From Pantoea sp. Lij88 (lineage in GTDB: Bacteria; Pseudomonadota; Gammaproteobacteria; Enterobacterales; Enterobacteriaceae): a stretch of 64,000 nucleotides of DNA. The position numbers and the translations under genes are program-made. This document shows positions 1 through 8,597 of the stretch, one piece after another. How positions within the stretch are numbered: position 1 is the stretch's first letter; every line of letters begins with the position of its first letter. Location: positions 95,985 to 159,984 of the forward strand of contig NZ_CP118268.1 of the NCBI RefSeq assembly GCF_030062155.1. Reading direction: 5' to 3'. The notes beneath the pieces are model-generated. The model was not told the DNA's origin and did no database searches. It was given only the letters and a program-made list of their open reading frames with translations.

Positions 1-292
1 AGTAATCCAGCGTCGCAGGGTGAGGGTATGATCACCCGTGGTGGTCTCTGATAGAGTTGTCAAAACTTCCTCCGATAGTTTTTTCAGTGGAACGAAACTC
101 ACTGACGTTGAGTTAAGGACAGCTGGTGGGATTTTGCGAGCGAAGCCGCGCCATTCAAGTCATGTCAGCGATGCGGAAAAAGTTTTACGATGCGTGTCGG
201 GTCGTCCGCACAGGATGAGGCCCTGCCTGACAGCGTTCAGGTATAATAGACGCCGCCAGTGTGGGCGTTTTTAGCAGCAAAAAGAGGGTGAT
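1..292. other. Gap upstream of first small gene
   Basis: No convincing gene is visible. A 78-codon frame crosses this stretch on the plus strand but has a poor, Arg/Ser-rich composition and no ribosome binding site, so I do not call it. A TATAAT hexamer at 242-247 lies 46 bases before the next start codon and may be its -10 element, although no good -35 sits at the right distance. A short GC hairpin followed by a T run around 252-272 could alternatively end transcription coming from outside the window. Confidence 0.4.
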
Positions 293-538
293 ATGTCGGT
301 ATCTCAGGCTTCTGCCGGTGGTAAAAGCGTCGCGGAATGGGTTGAGAGTCTGGAAAAACAGGCGGCAAACCGATCGGATGCGAACTGGCACAGAGGGCTA
401 AAAAACAGCACCAAAATCGCCCTGGAAAAAATTAACGGTGCGTTTGATGCAAAATGGATCAGCGCAGAAGAGAGTCTGAATCTGAAACAGCGCGTTTACA
501 GCGTACAGGACAAGTTGATTGAGCTGGCCTTGTGGTGA
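293..538 (+). CDS. Small hypothetical protein, 81 aa
   Basis: I do not recognise a family. The protein is soluble and helical with no signal peptide or membrane segment, and is rich in Lys, Ser and Ala with a Trp-containing centre. The start is supported by an AGAGGG ribosome binding site about 4 bases before the ATG and by a TATAAT hexamer further upstream. Its stop codon lies only 2 bases from the end of the convergent acetyltransferase gene. Codon use looks like that of neighbouring genes, so it is probably real, but no function can be assigned from sequence alone. Confidence 0.6.
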   Translation: MSVSQASAGGKSVAEWVESLEKQAANRSDANWHRGLKNSTKIALEKINGAFDAKWISAEESLNLKQRVYSVQDKLIELALW

Positions 539-540
539 TG

Positions 541-1452
541 TTAAATGACGACAAGGTCTGGGGCTAAATCGGCAGGCGTAAAAAACTGATATTTCAGCAC
601 GCAGTGACGCCCGGCATTTTGCGCACTTCGCAGCGAAGGGGTATTACCGGGCAGAATGGTGCCGGTCAGCAACGCCTTCTCACCATAGTGATGATTAAGC
701 TGCTGCAGTAAACGCTGCTGAGCGCGCGCAGCGAGCCCACGGCCCTGATAAGCGGGCATAATCACTTCATCCATGATCTGAAACCCCTCAATAAAGGTCA
801 GTCGCCGGGGAACGCAAATCATCAATCCAGCCACCATGTCCTGCCAGACAATCAAAAGAACATGTCCCCCGGCGATATCCTCCCGCAATTCCTGTTTGCT
901 GGTTGCCATCAGCTGATCGCGCAGATGCGGCAGCGTGTGCCAGCTGGCGCGATAGGCGTGATTAATCGCCTGAAGACAGGCGGGAAAATCTCTCCGTCCA
1001 GCCTTTACCAGTGAAATGTCTTCGTCGGGGGGCAGGGCGTGTTTAGCCGAATCGCTGATGAATATCAGTTGATCGTTTAAGCCGATGTCGGGATGGCTTG
1101 CGGGCAACAGGATGCGCAGCTTTAAAGGTTTCAGCGGCTGCCACGCCTGCATGATGGCGCTGGCAACCGCATAATCGATGGGTCCATCGCGGGCAACAAT
1201 CTCAATAAAAGGCTGGGCAGGATCGCCCCCCAGATAACGTGGCCCGGTAAGATAACGCTGGCCATTAACCGTCAGTTCGCGCTGCAAAAAGGTGTGCTGG
1301 GGCAGACCGGTTTCACGCCAGGGAAAGTTGGCGGAGAAATGATGATCGTGACATCGGGTCTGCTGCTGCGCCAGCCAGCTGGCAAGCCAGTCGCTGAGAC
1401 AGTCAGATGAGACAGGAACAGTACGGTAGAGCGACACCATATAATCCAGCAT
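541..1452 (-). CDS. GNAT-family N-acetyltransferase, 303 aa
   Basis: The C-terminal half (about residues 155-290) has the GNAT acyl-CoA-binding pattern: a strand reading IMDEVIMPAYQGRGLAARA, matching motif A (Q-x-x-G-x-G/A), followed by a helix and a final strand. The first 150 residues contain an extra domain I cannot place. Such enzymes transfer an acetyl group from acetyl-CoA to an amine; the substrate is unknown. The ATG is preceded by AAGGA at a spacing of 6. The gene is convergent with the small gene on its left and separated from the next gene by about 400 bases, so it is probably monocistronic. Confidence 0.8.
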   Translation of the reverse strand: MLDYMVSLYRTVPVSSDCLSDWLASWLAQQQTRCHDHHFSANFPWRETGLPQHTFLQRELTVNGQRYLTGPRYLGGDPAQPFIEIVARDGPIDYAVASAIMQAWQPLKPLKLRILLPASHPDIGLNDQLIFISDSAKHALPPDEDISLVKAGRRDFPACLQAINHAYRASWHTLPHLRDQLMATSKQELREDIAGGHVLLIVWQDMVAGLMICVPRRLTFIEGFQIMDEVIMPAYQGRGLAARAQQRLLQQLNHHYGEKALLTGTILPGNTPSLRSAQNAGRHCVLKYQFFTPADLAPDLVVI

Positions 1453-1851
1453 AAGATTCCTTATTGCCCGCCGTCAGTAATCTCCTGCCTCTCTCCGCGT
1501 TCTGTCAGCACCGTTGCCGGATTGCAGATGAGGCTGCAAAGAGTGTAAACGATGTGCTCTGTTTATGACCATCTCAACCTGTCAGCCAGTGCTATTCCTT
1601 CCCTGCTGCATGAGAGCCGCGCGGGCTTAAAGGGATAAAGATGTATTCTGCCTGGGCCGGCTCAGAAACAGATGGTCAAATTAATTGATGGAATAAGAAG
1701 AAGTTGCCCAAAATAATAAATGAGAAATACGAAACTTAATTTTTACGTAAATATTACGGAATCAGATAATCGGCAGGCAATAAATGGATTATGCTAAAGA
1801 GGATGTTCAATAATTATAAAATGTCCGATCTTTTTAACACCCGGGGGTTAC
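1453..1851. other. Intergenic region, about 400 bases
   Basis: This gap separates two divergent genes and must hold both promoters. The right half (from about 1680) is strongly AT-rich. It contains a near-palindrome around the paired TTACG elements at 1741-1761. I see no coding frame, RNA gene or repeat. Confidence 0.4.
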
Positions 1852-2061
1852 ATGGTTCATATTGATTTATGCACCAAAGAGGGCGTGATGAAAGCTTATG
1901 CTTTTCAGACGCCTATGCAGGCAATGACCCTGCTCGAAAAAATTAAAGATGATGAATTTCAGTGGTTTAATCTGGAGTGGGAAGGGCATCGTTATGCCTG
2001 CCCGCATCATTTTATTAAAAGACTCAGCAGCCGTTCTTATATTAAAGCGTTCTGGCGTTAA
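1852..2061 (+). CDS. Small hypothetical protein, 57-69 aa
   Basis: Not a family I can name. The protein is short and aromatic-rich (FQWFNLEWEGHRYACPHHF), with a basic tail ending in Trp-Arg. Two starts are possible. The ATG at 1852 follows GGGGGT. The in-frame ATG at 1888 follows AGAGGG at 5 bases and gives a 57-residue protein; the second has the better ribosome binding site. A strong hairpin follows about 90 bases downstream, consistent with a single-gene transcript. Cys-Pro-His-His is present but is not a recognisable metal site. Confidence 0.55.
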   Translation: MVHIDLCTKEGVMKAYAFQTPMQAMTLLEKIKDDEFQWFNLEWEGHRYACPHHFIKRLSSRSYIKAFWR

Positions 2062-2152
2062 AGCAGTTTAAATGATTATGCATATTCATTATTGCCTGTT
2101 ACTGACGCTAATTTAATTAAACTGTCCGACGCGATTTTTAGTGGTAATGATA

Positions 2153-2175
2153 AACGGGGCAGAGCCTGCCCCGTT
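2153..2175 (+). terminator. Perfect 10-bp hairpin after small gene
   Basis: AACGGGGCAG and its exact complement enclose a 3-base loop. Only a short T run follows, so termination strength is uncertain. It lies in the 400-base gap 2062-2459, in which I see no other feature apart from the promoter region of the diguanylate cyclase gene. Confidence 0.6.
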
Positions 2176-2459
2176 ATTTCCAGCGTGCGGAAAGCGTACT
2201 CATCGCGGGCGGTGATAATAATAGTGAGTTCTCCGCGCTTATCCTGGCTCATTCAGTCTCATTACTGCCCCTTAATCATTTACGGCTGATGTTTGTCATG
2301 GCTCTGTGAACGCTAAAACCTGCTTTATGTAACGCCCTGCGATTTTGTGCTGCGGTGGGCAATACGCGGGGATCCACTATAAAGTCCCGTCTGTTCCCCC
2401 CTTGACCCGAAACGTCAACTGTTACACTCAGATGACACTTAATCCGGATCCTGACCGCA

Positions 2460-4043
2460 ATGCTCCATCAAAAAATGCGCCTTCGTTCGCTGCTGACTTT
2501 ACTCTCCATCGGGGGCGTCATTCTGACCTCCGGTCTTCTGCTGAGCGCGCTGCTGTTGTTTCAGAAGGCCAATATCGAAGACAGCCTGCTTGAGGGGAAC
2601 ATTGCCTATGCCCGGAAGCTGGCTGACACCACCGACCGTTACCTGGCGACTGCGCAACGTGAACTGGCCTGGAGTGCCTCGCAGATCCGGGATCTGAGCA
2701 ATACTCAACGGCTCGAAGGAGAGGCCGAACGTCTGCGAATGCAGTCGGGCTTTTTCAACTCGGTGGTGGTGGTGAATCATGATGCCATCATTGCGGCAAT
2801 CTCACCTGATAGCCTGAACCTGATTGGCGTGAAGCTGCACTCAGCTGCCAGCCTGCAGGCGATTGCGACCCAGAAGCCCTTTATCTCCGCGCCCTTTACC
2901 TCTGCCGCCGGTAACTATGTGGTGTTTTTATCTCAGCCGCTGTTCAGCGAACAGGGCCATTACCTGGGCTACATTGGGGGCACCATCTACCTCAAAAAAC
3001 AGAGCATGCTAAGTGAGATCCTGAGCCAGCATTTTTACACTAAAGGCTCGACGGTCAGCGTGGTCAGCAATGAAGGGCTGATAATATTCAGTCACGACCC
3101 GGCGCTGGTCGGCACAAAGATGCTGCTGAGCCTGGCACTTCAGAAGCGGCTAGCCACCACGGAAAGCGGGCACTTCACGCTGGAGAATGACGGACAAAAT
3201 TACCTCACCGGTTATGGCACGCTGCACAAGACCGGCTGGAACGTGTTTATTACCGGCACCTCTGAAACGGTCAGGCATATTCTGATGCGCACGGCGGAAA
3301 GCGCCATCTGGTTCGTTCTGGGCATTATCATCGTGACAGCGGGCGTGATTGCTTTTATGGCGGGGCGAATCGCCTCTCCACTGGAAAAGCTGGCGGACAG
3401 GGTGCGCGATGGCGGCAGCGAAGCGCAGGCAGAATCGCTCGCCACGGTTAAAACCTGGTATTACGAGGCTGACAGGCTCAAAGAAGCGGTGCAGGAGCAT
3501 CGCCATGCGGTAGCAGGCCATATGGCTGCGCTGAACGATGAGGCGATGACCGATCCGCTGACCGGGCTTTGCAACCGACGCGGATTTTCGGCGCTGGCGA
3601 CGCAGTCAGACAGCGACCAGGCACAGTGCGTCATCGCCATTGATATTGACCATTTCAAGAAGATAAACGACTGGTACGGGCATGACGCGGGTGACGCGGT
3701 GCTGGTGAGTCTGGCGGCGTTACTGCGCCAGCTCTGCCGCACCGGCGATATTGTCAGCCGGTTTGGAGGCGAGGAGTTTATTCTGCTGCTGCCGCACACC
3801 TCGCTGGTGGATGCCGCCCACACTGCGGAACGCATTCGTGAGACCGTCAGCACAACCACCTTCCCGTTTGCGGGTACGATGACGATATCCGCCGGGGTGG
3901 CTTCACGGGGTGAACAGGCTGGCGATCGCGAGGCTCTGCTTCGGCGTGCCGATGAGGCGCTCTACGAGGCAAAAGCGGCCGGACGTAATACGGTGATGAT
4001 TGCCGGGCCAGACGGCTTCAGCGCATTTGAGCCGGACAGGTAA
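2460..4043 (+). CDS. Membrane diguanylate cyclase (sensor-HAMP-GGDEF), 527 aa
   Basis: Makes c-di-GMP from two GTP. A first membrane helix lies at about residues 11-34. It is followed by a periplasmic sensor of about 240 residues that resembles a dCache domain, a second helix at about 282-303, a HAMP linker, and a C-terminal GGDEF domain from about residue 360. The active-site motif is GGEEF at residues 436-440. The RxxD inhibitory site (RTGD) lies exactly five residues before it, so both catalysis and product inhibition look intact. The metal/substrate segment IDIDHFKKINDWYGHDAGD is also conserved. It is convergent with a phosphodiesterase gene 23 bases away. The external signal cannot be read from sequence. 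Confidence 0.92.
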   Translation: MLHQKMRLRSLLTLLSIGGVILTSGLLLSALLLFQKANIEDSLLEGNIAYARKLADTTDRYLATAQRELAWSASQIRDLSNTQRLEGEAERLRMQSGFFNSVVVVNHDAIIAAISPDSLNLIGVKLHSAASLQAIATQKPFISAPFTSAAGNYVVFLSQPLFSEQGHYLGYIGGTIYLKKQSMLSEILSQHFYTKGSTVSVVSNEGLIIFSHDPALVGTKMLLSLALQKRLATTESGHFTLENDGQNYLTGYGTLHKTGWNVFITGTSETVRHILMRTAESAIWFVLGIIIVTAGVIAFMAGRIASPLEKLADRVRDGGSEAQAESLATVKTWYYEADRLKEAVQEHRHAVAGHMAALNDEAMTDPLTGLCNRRGFSALATQSDSDQAQCVIAIDIDHFKKINDWYGHDAGDAVLVSLAALLRQLCRTGDIVSRFGGEEFILLLPHTSLVDAAHTAERIRETVSTTTFPFAGTMTISAGVASRGEQAGDREALLRRADEALYEAKAAGRNTVMIAGPDGFSAFEPDR

Positions 4044-4066
4044 GATTTCAGGCTGGTGTGGGCTGT

Positions 4067-5848
4067 TCAGTACTTACTGCGTAATCGCCAGCCCAGCCAC
4101 TCATCCAGCGCCGTTTCCGCCAGCGGCCTGGAGTAGAAAAAGCCCTGCGCCTGATCGCAGCCGAATTCGGTCAGTACTTTCACCGTTTCCTCATTCTCCA
4201 CGCCTTCAGCCAGCACCATATAATCGAGATCTTTGAGCATCGCAATAATACTGCGGGCGATGACGCGCGACGCGGTATCAGACGAAATCTCGCTGATCAG
4301 TGACCGGTCCAGCTTGATGACATCCAGCGGCATGCGCCGCAGATAGCTGATATTGCTGTAGCCGGTGCCAAAGTCATCGAGTGAAATACCGAATCCACGC
4401 AGTTTCAGCATCTCAAGCCCCTGCATCGCGGTCGGGCTTTCCAGAATCCGTTCCGTCTCCAGACATTCCACGCCCAGTAGCGAAACCGGCAGCTTCGCCC
4501 TGATCATCCGCTCTTCCAGTTCGTCGGCAAAACCGTCGCGGGAAAAATCGCTGCTGCTGACGTTAATGGTAATCGGCAGCTGAATATAGCTGTTGCGAAG
4601 CCGGGAGAGCCGCGCGATGGCGTGCTCTGTGACCCAGGTTGTCAGCTCGCTGAGCAGTTCAGTTTGACCTGCGAAAGGTAAAAACTGTGCCGGTGACAGC
4701 TCACCGCGCACCGGGTGCTGCCAGCGGATCAGCGCCTCCAGTCCAATCGGCTTGCCGCTGTGCAGGCAGATTTTAGGCTGATAGGCGAGCCACAATCCCT
4801 TGTCCTGGCGGAGTGCCGTGGCCAGGTCATGCATCAGGGTGAAGTCCTGCGTATGGCGGCTATCGGTGGCCTCACTGAAGGGCATTGAGGCTACGTCACG
4901 GGTAATGGCCTCATGCAGCGCGCTGACTGCACGCCGCAGGATCTCCTGAGCGGGCATCTCCCCGGTGTTGAAGCTCGCTTCACCGGTATGCGTCGTCAGG
5001 GCGACCGACAGCCCATCGCCGATATCCGCGCTGATTCCCGCCAGCTTCGTTGCTACCCAGTTGGCTGTGAGTCTGCTCTCCTGACGTGTCAGCAGGGCAA
5101 AGCGCCCGGTTGCCACGGTATAGAGCATCTCCCCCGGCGCAGGACGCAGGCGCAGCGGCAGTAATGTCGCGACATCTTTCAGCAGGCTTTCAACCGGCCC
5201 CATGCCCATTGAGCGCGCAAGCTCATAAGCGCGCGGCATATCGATACAGTCAATCAGCACCAGGCGCCGTGGCGTGGTGTCACCGGAGGCGGCAAGAAAC
5301 TGCAGGTCGCGAATCAGACGCTGACGATTTGGCAGGCCGGTTACCGGGTCGGCAAAACCGGCCGAGTACCAGGCCTCAAGAAATGACATCACCAGGGCCG
5401 CCAGCATTTTGAGCATCGCCACCTGATCGCCACCAAAGCGATGAGGCGCGGTGTCGGTCACGCACAGCGTTCCCAGTATCAGACCGGTGCTGCTTTTCAG
5501 CGGCACACCAGCATAGAAGCGGATAAACGGCGCGCCGGTAATCAGCGGATGGGCAGCAAAGCGGATATCCAGCAGCGTGTCGGGCACGACTACGGCGCTG
5601 TCCGTGTCAACGACGTGCCGGCAGAGCGAGTCCTGTCGGGAGGACTGAGTAAGCGTGAAATTATGCGCAGCCTTAACATGCTGCATCTCATCATCCAGTA
5701 CGGAGATAAAGCTGCCGGGAATACCCAGAGCCTGGCTGGCGAGCCGGACGAACTGGCGCAACACCTCATCGCGACTTTCGTCGTTATTGCGCAGCGCGTG
5801 CAGGGTTCGCGTACGGCTATCATCGCCGTCGCTAAGGCTCATAAGCAT
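4067..5848 (-). CDS. GAF - degenerate GGDEF - EAL phosphodiesterase, 593 aa
   Basis: Predicted to hydrolyse c-di-GMP to pGpG. Residues 20-165 form a GAF domain. Residues 170-320 resemble GGDEF (DPVTGLPNRQRL) but the signature has become TGRFA, so this half is not catalytic and may bind GTP or mediate pairing. Residues 330-590 are an EAL domain with all key residues present: EALIRWQHP, INVSSSDF, VECLETERIL, DDFGTGYSNI, VIKLDRS, AEGVENEE and QAQGFF. There is no membrane segment, so it should be cytoplasmic. The ATG follows GGAGG at 5 bases. It faces the cyclase gene tail to tail and is divergent from a chemoreceptor. Confidence 0.92.
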   Translation of the reverse strand: MLMSLSDGDDSRTRTLHALRNNDESRDEVLRQFVRLASQALGIPGSFISVLDDEMQHVKAAHNFTLTQSSRQDSLCRHVVDTDSAVVVPDTLLDIRFAAHPLITGAPFIRFYAGVPLKSSTGLILGTLCVTDTAPHRFGGDQVAMLKMLAALVMSFLEAWYSAGFADPVTGLPNRQRLIRDLQFLAASGDTTPRRLVLIDCIDMPRAYELARSMGMGPVESLLKDVATLLPLRLRPAPGEMLYTVATGRFALLTRQESRLTANWVATKLAGISADIGDGLSVALTTHTGEASFNTGEMPAQEILRRAVSALHEAITRDVASMPFSEATDSRHTQDFTLMHDLATALRQDKGLWLAYQPKICLHSGKPIGLEALIRWQHPVRGELSPAQFLPFAGQTELLSELTTWVTEHAIARLSRLRNSYIQLPITINVSSSDFSRDGFADELEERMIRAKLPVSLLGVECLETERILESPTAMQGLEMLKLRGFGISLDDFGTGYSNISYLRRMPLDVIKLDRSLISEISSDTASRVIARSIIAMLKDLDYMVLAEGVENEETVKVLTEFGCDQAQGFFYSRPLAETALDEWLGWRLRSKY

Positions 5849-6199
5849 GGATTCCTCCGCACCGGCTGGTTACGGAGCGAAATTAAACAGAAATGTTAAA
5901 GGATATGGCGTCATCACTACAGGCTATTTCTGAAAAAAGATATAGCCATGACGTTTTTATTTTTTATTGCGCCGCACGTCGCCGCTGGTCAGAATAGCAA
6001 ATTATTTTTCTTTAACGAAATATTTTCGTAATGACGATTCTATTATTTTGTCGTTAAAAACTATTAATTTCTTAAATATCCTGCCAGTATATAAAGCATA
6101 AACATAGTGTGCGATATAATAACGCATTAAAGTAGATGACATAACTTATTTTTGCTTTCTTTTTTTAACTACACCAATGACAACATCGGGGAAAACCTC
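5849..6199. other. Divergent promoter region, about 350 bases
   Basis: Lies between the EAL gene and the chemoreceptor. It is very AT-rich from 5940 onward. I searched for a sigma-28 promoter (TAAAG, 11 bases, GCCGATAA), as expected for a chemotaxis gene, and did not find one. No gene or repeat is visible. Confidence 0.4.
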
Positions 6200-7582
6200 A
6201 TGAATTCACTCAGGCATTTCACTATCCGCCGCGTTGTGCTGTGGATGATGATCATCTCACTGGGCGTCGTTGCGCTGGCTGGCGGCTACAGCAGCCAGAT
6301 CGTGCGCGACATCTTTCGTCAAACCGATCGCTCAGAGGCGCTTACGCAGCAGCTGAGCTTTCTGGCGCGCAGCGCTATCGTCATGCAGAGCGGGTCGCCA
6401 GCAGATATTAAGGCTCTCGTCGCTGTAACCCCTGCCGATGCTGACTGGGACAGCTTCCGTGCCGCACTCACCACCACGCCAGCAGAGTACACAGCTGTGG
6501 CCCGCGCGCAGCTGGATAAGCTGAACCAGCAGCTGGCTGAGAATCAGGCACCCCTGAAAGCTGATCGGCATCGGCTGGAAAACGTATTGCTGGCAGCACT
6601 GATTGCGGCCGTGGCGTTGCTGCTGTTCTGCGACCGCTATCTGGTTGTCCACCTGGTGCGTCCGGTAGGTAAAATTCGCGGTCATCTAAAAATTATTGCT
6701 GATGGCGATCTGACGCGTGAGCCGGAAGACCTGGGGCGCAACTGTGTCGGGCAACTGGTGCCGCTGGTTAAAGAGATGCAGCACAGTCTCCTGCAGACAG
6801 TCAGCGCTATCCGCGATAACGCCGCCATTTTGCATCGTGAAGCGGGTGATATCGCCACGGGTAACGCCGATCTTTCCGACCGGACATCGACACAGGCCGC
6901 TGCGCTGGAGCAGACCGCAGCCAGCATGGAGGAGATCACCGTCACCGTGCGCCACAATGCACAGAATGCCCGTGAAGCGCGTGAACTGGCCGCCACCACC
7001 ACAAATACCACGCATCAGGGCGTTGAACTGGTGCAGACAGTGGCAGCAGCCATCACCAGCATCGCGCAGGGATCGGAAAAAATCCGGCAGTTTACCGCCA
7101 CCATTAATGGCATCGCGTTTCAGACCAATATTCTGGCGCTGAACGCCGCCGTAGAGGCCGCCCGTGCGGGCGAGCAGGGCCGCGGCTTCGCGGTGGTCGC
7201 CAGTGAGGTTCGTTCACTGGCGCAGCGTAGTGCAGCTGCCTCTAAAGAGATTGAAGAGCTGATTGCCGATACCGTGAGCCGCGTCGATGATGGCCGACGG
7301 GCTGCGGAAAGTGCAGGAACCACCATGGCAGCCGTGCTGCGCGGTGTTGATGGCGTCAATGAACTGATTGGGCAGATTGCGCTGGCTTCAGATGAGCAGA
7401 GCAAAGGTATCGCCCAGGTCACCGTCGCCGTGGCTGAACTTGACCGCGTGACGCAACAGAATGCGACGCTGGTTCAGCATGTGTCAGCGACGGCGAGCAG
7501 TCTCAGCGGCCAGACCGAAACGCTTGGCAGCGTGATCACCCGCTTTACCCTGCCGAATCATGCTGTTGCTGGGATGAATTAA
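6200..7582 (+). CDS. Methyl-accepting chemotaxis protein, 460 aa
   Basis: A transmembrane chemoreceptor feeding CheA/CheW. Membrane helices lie at about residues 10-30 and 127-150 and frame an unusually small periplasmic domain of roughly 95 residues. A HAMP domain and the cytoplasmic helical hairpin follow. The highly conserved tip runs from [20 protein letters not shown] through [18 protein letters not shown]. The C-terminus lacks the NWETF-type pentapeptide that binds CheR/CheB, so its methylation may depend on other receptors. The ATG at 6200 is chosen because the upstream in-frame TTG would add 16 residues ahead of an otherwise typical basic start ([11 protein letters not shown]). Confidence 0.93.
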   Translation: MNSLRHFTIRRVVLWMMIISLGVVALAGGYSSQIVRDIFRQTDRSEALTQQLSFLARSAIVMQSGSPADIKALVAVTPADADWDSFRAALTTTPAEYTAVARAQLDKLNQQLAENQAPLKADRHRLENVLLAALIAAVALLLFCDRYLVVHLVRPVGKIRGHLKIIADGDLTREPEDLGRNCVGQLVPLVKEMQHSLLQTVSAIRDNAAILHREAGDIATGNADLSDRTSTQAAALEQTAASMEEITVTVRHNAQNAREARELAATTTNTTHQGVELVQTVAAAITSIAQGSEKIRQFTATINGIAFQTNILALNAAVEAARAGEQGRGFAVVASEVRSLAQRSAAASKEIEELIADTVSRVDDGRRAAESAGTTMAAVLRGVDGVNELIGQIALASDEQSKGIAQVTVAVAELDRVTQQNATLVQHVSATASSLSGQTETLGSVITRFTLPNHAVAGMN

Positions 7583-7619
7583 CGCGTTATGCCGACGAAT
7601 AAAGTCGGCCGGGAAAATT

Positions 7620-7652
7620 CCGGTCAGGTATAACCTGGCCGGATATTTTTTA
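7620..7652 (+). terminator. Rho-independent terminator of chemoreceptor gene
   Basis: A 9-bp stem (CCGGTCAGG/CCTGGCCGG, one G-T pair) with a 5-base loop is followed by ATATTTTTT. A second small hairpin (7592-7608) precedes it. Confidence 0.8.
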
Positions 7653-7999
7653 TCTGTAAATAATCGCTGTCCGGCCCGGAATAAAAATTCATTATTATTC
7701 TTTATTTAAAGATTAAATGAATGTGTCACTGTTTTTGAGACTGTGATTGATGGTGATCATCATCTGGTCATTATCATCATTTAAGAATGGCGATGATTAT
7801 TTTCAGTAGTGCAATAATTAACCGGTCAGTTAATTAAATATAATTACAGTTAATTTCTAAGGTTTTACTGATGCCTTACGCTTTCCTGACGGTTTCGGAA
7901 TGCTGGCCTGTTAAAACTTAACTCAAATTTATGTTTTGGCCGCAGGCGTATTCATTCACCCGGCCTTCACACCGGGGCACCGTATGCGGAGCGTTTCAT
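7653..7999. other. AT-rich intergenic region, about 350 bases
   Basis: Contains short repeated GATGAT/ATCATC tracts around 7745-7800 that could pair with one another, and probably the promoter of the next small gene. I see no coding frame. Confidence 0.35.
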
Positions 8000-8239
8000 A
8001 TGACAAATCAGATTTTACAGCGGCCTGTGGCCGTACAGCACAACGTGCGTGAACTGCGCGTTGCTGCCGGTCTCTCTCAGGAGATTGCAGCAGAACGTTT
8101 TGACCTGAGCCAGCGCGTCTGGCAGACCAAAGAGGCATCGAAAAATCCCGCGCTGCTCAGCCAGGGCGAGTATGAACTGCTGCTGCTGCTGGCCGGAGAG
8201 CATCCCAATTTTGAACTGGTGCCGAAGCTGAAAAAGTAA
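8000..8239 (+). CDS. Small XRE-like helix-turn-helix protein, 79 aa
   Basis: Residues about 10-60 look like a compact helix-turn-helix of the Cro/XRE type (NVRELRVAAGLSQEIAAERF, then LSQRVWQTKEAS). This suggests a small DNA-binding regulator; no partner or target is apparent. The ATG at 8000 is preferred over an upstream start at 7931, because the extra 23 residues are unlike a folded domain and GGAG lies 8 bases before 8000. It is isolated, with more than 300 bases on both sides. Confidence 0.65.
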   Translation: MTNQILQRPVAVQHNVRELRVAAGLSQEIAAERFDLSQRVWQTKEASKNPALLSQGEYELLLLLAGEHPNFELVPKLKK

Positions 8240-8597
8240 GGCTGGCAGCCGCTATTTTCCTGAAGTTAAGTCATGCCAGGCCGATATACAGAGACAAGCG
8301 AAGCGCATTGATGGCTCGTCTGATAAGCCCTGGCCAGATGATTCTGGCGTGGTCCGCCCTAAGCCGCTGATCCGCCGCAACCTCTCTGCCAGGCCAATTT
8401 TATTAACTGGCGCTTCATTGTCTGCGGTGCCAGCTTCATCGGGCTCAGCGCGGCAACCCGTTGCTGCAGAGTTCACTGACGGGCCTTTCTTCCGGCAGCG
8501 GGTCGGCAGCAAATTCTGCATGTCCTGTCTGATTGAACGTGTCCTCTTTACGCTGTGTCATGCCGGCCACAGCAGATTATATCTGAGGGGAGTTACG

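Noticed and set aside
85..102. Short stretch resembling the sequence downstream of the pMB1/pUC origin
   Set aside because: Only about 18 bases agree, with a gap; surrounding sequence differs. Treated as chance, not vector contamination.
38..274. 78-codon plus-strand frame
   Set aside because: No ribosome binding site and atypical Arg/Ser-rich composition.
2092..2593. Two short plus-strand frames before the diguanylate cyclase
   Set aside because: One spans the terminator-like hairpin at 2153-2175; the other overlaps the cyclase start in a different frame. Neither has a start signal.
6152..6199. TTG extension of the chemoreceptor
   Set aside because: Adds 16 residues not typical of a chemoreceptor start; ATG 6200 is followed by the usual basic start and membrane helix.
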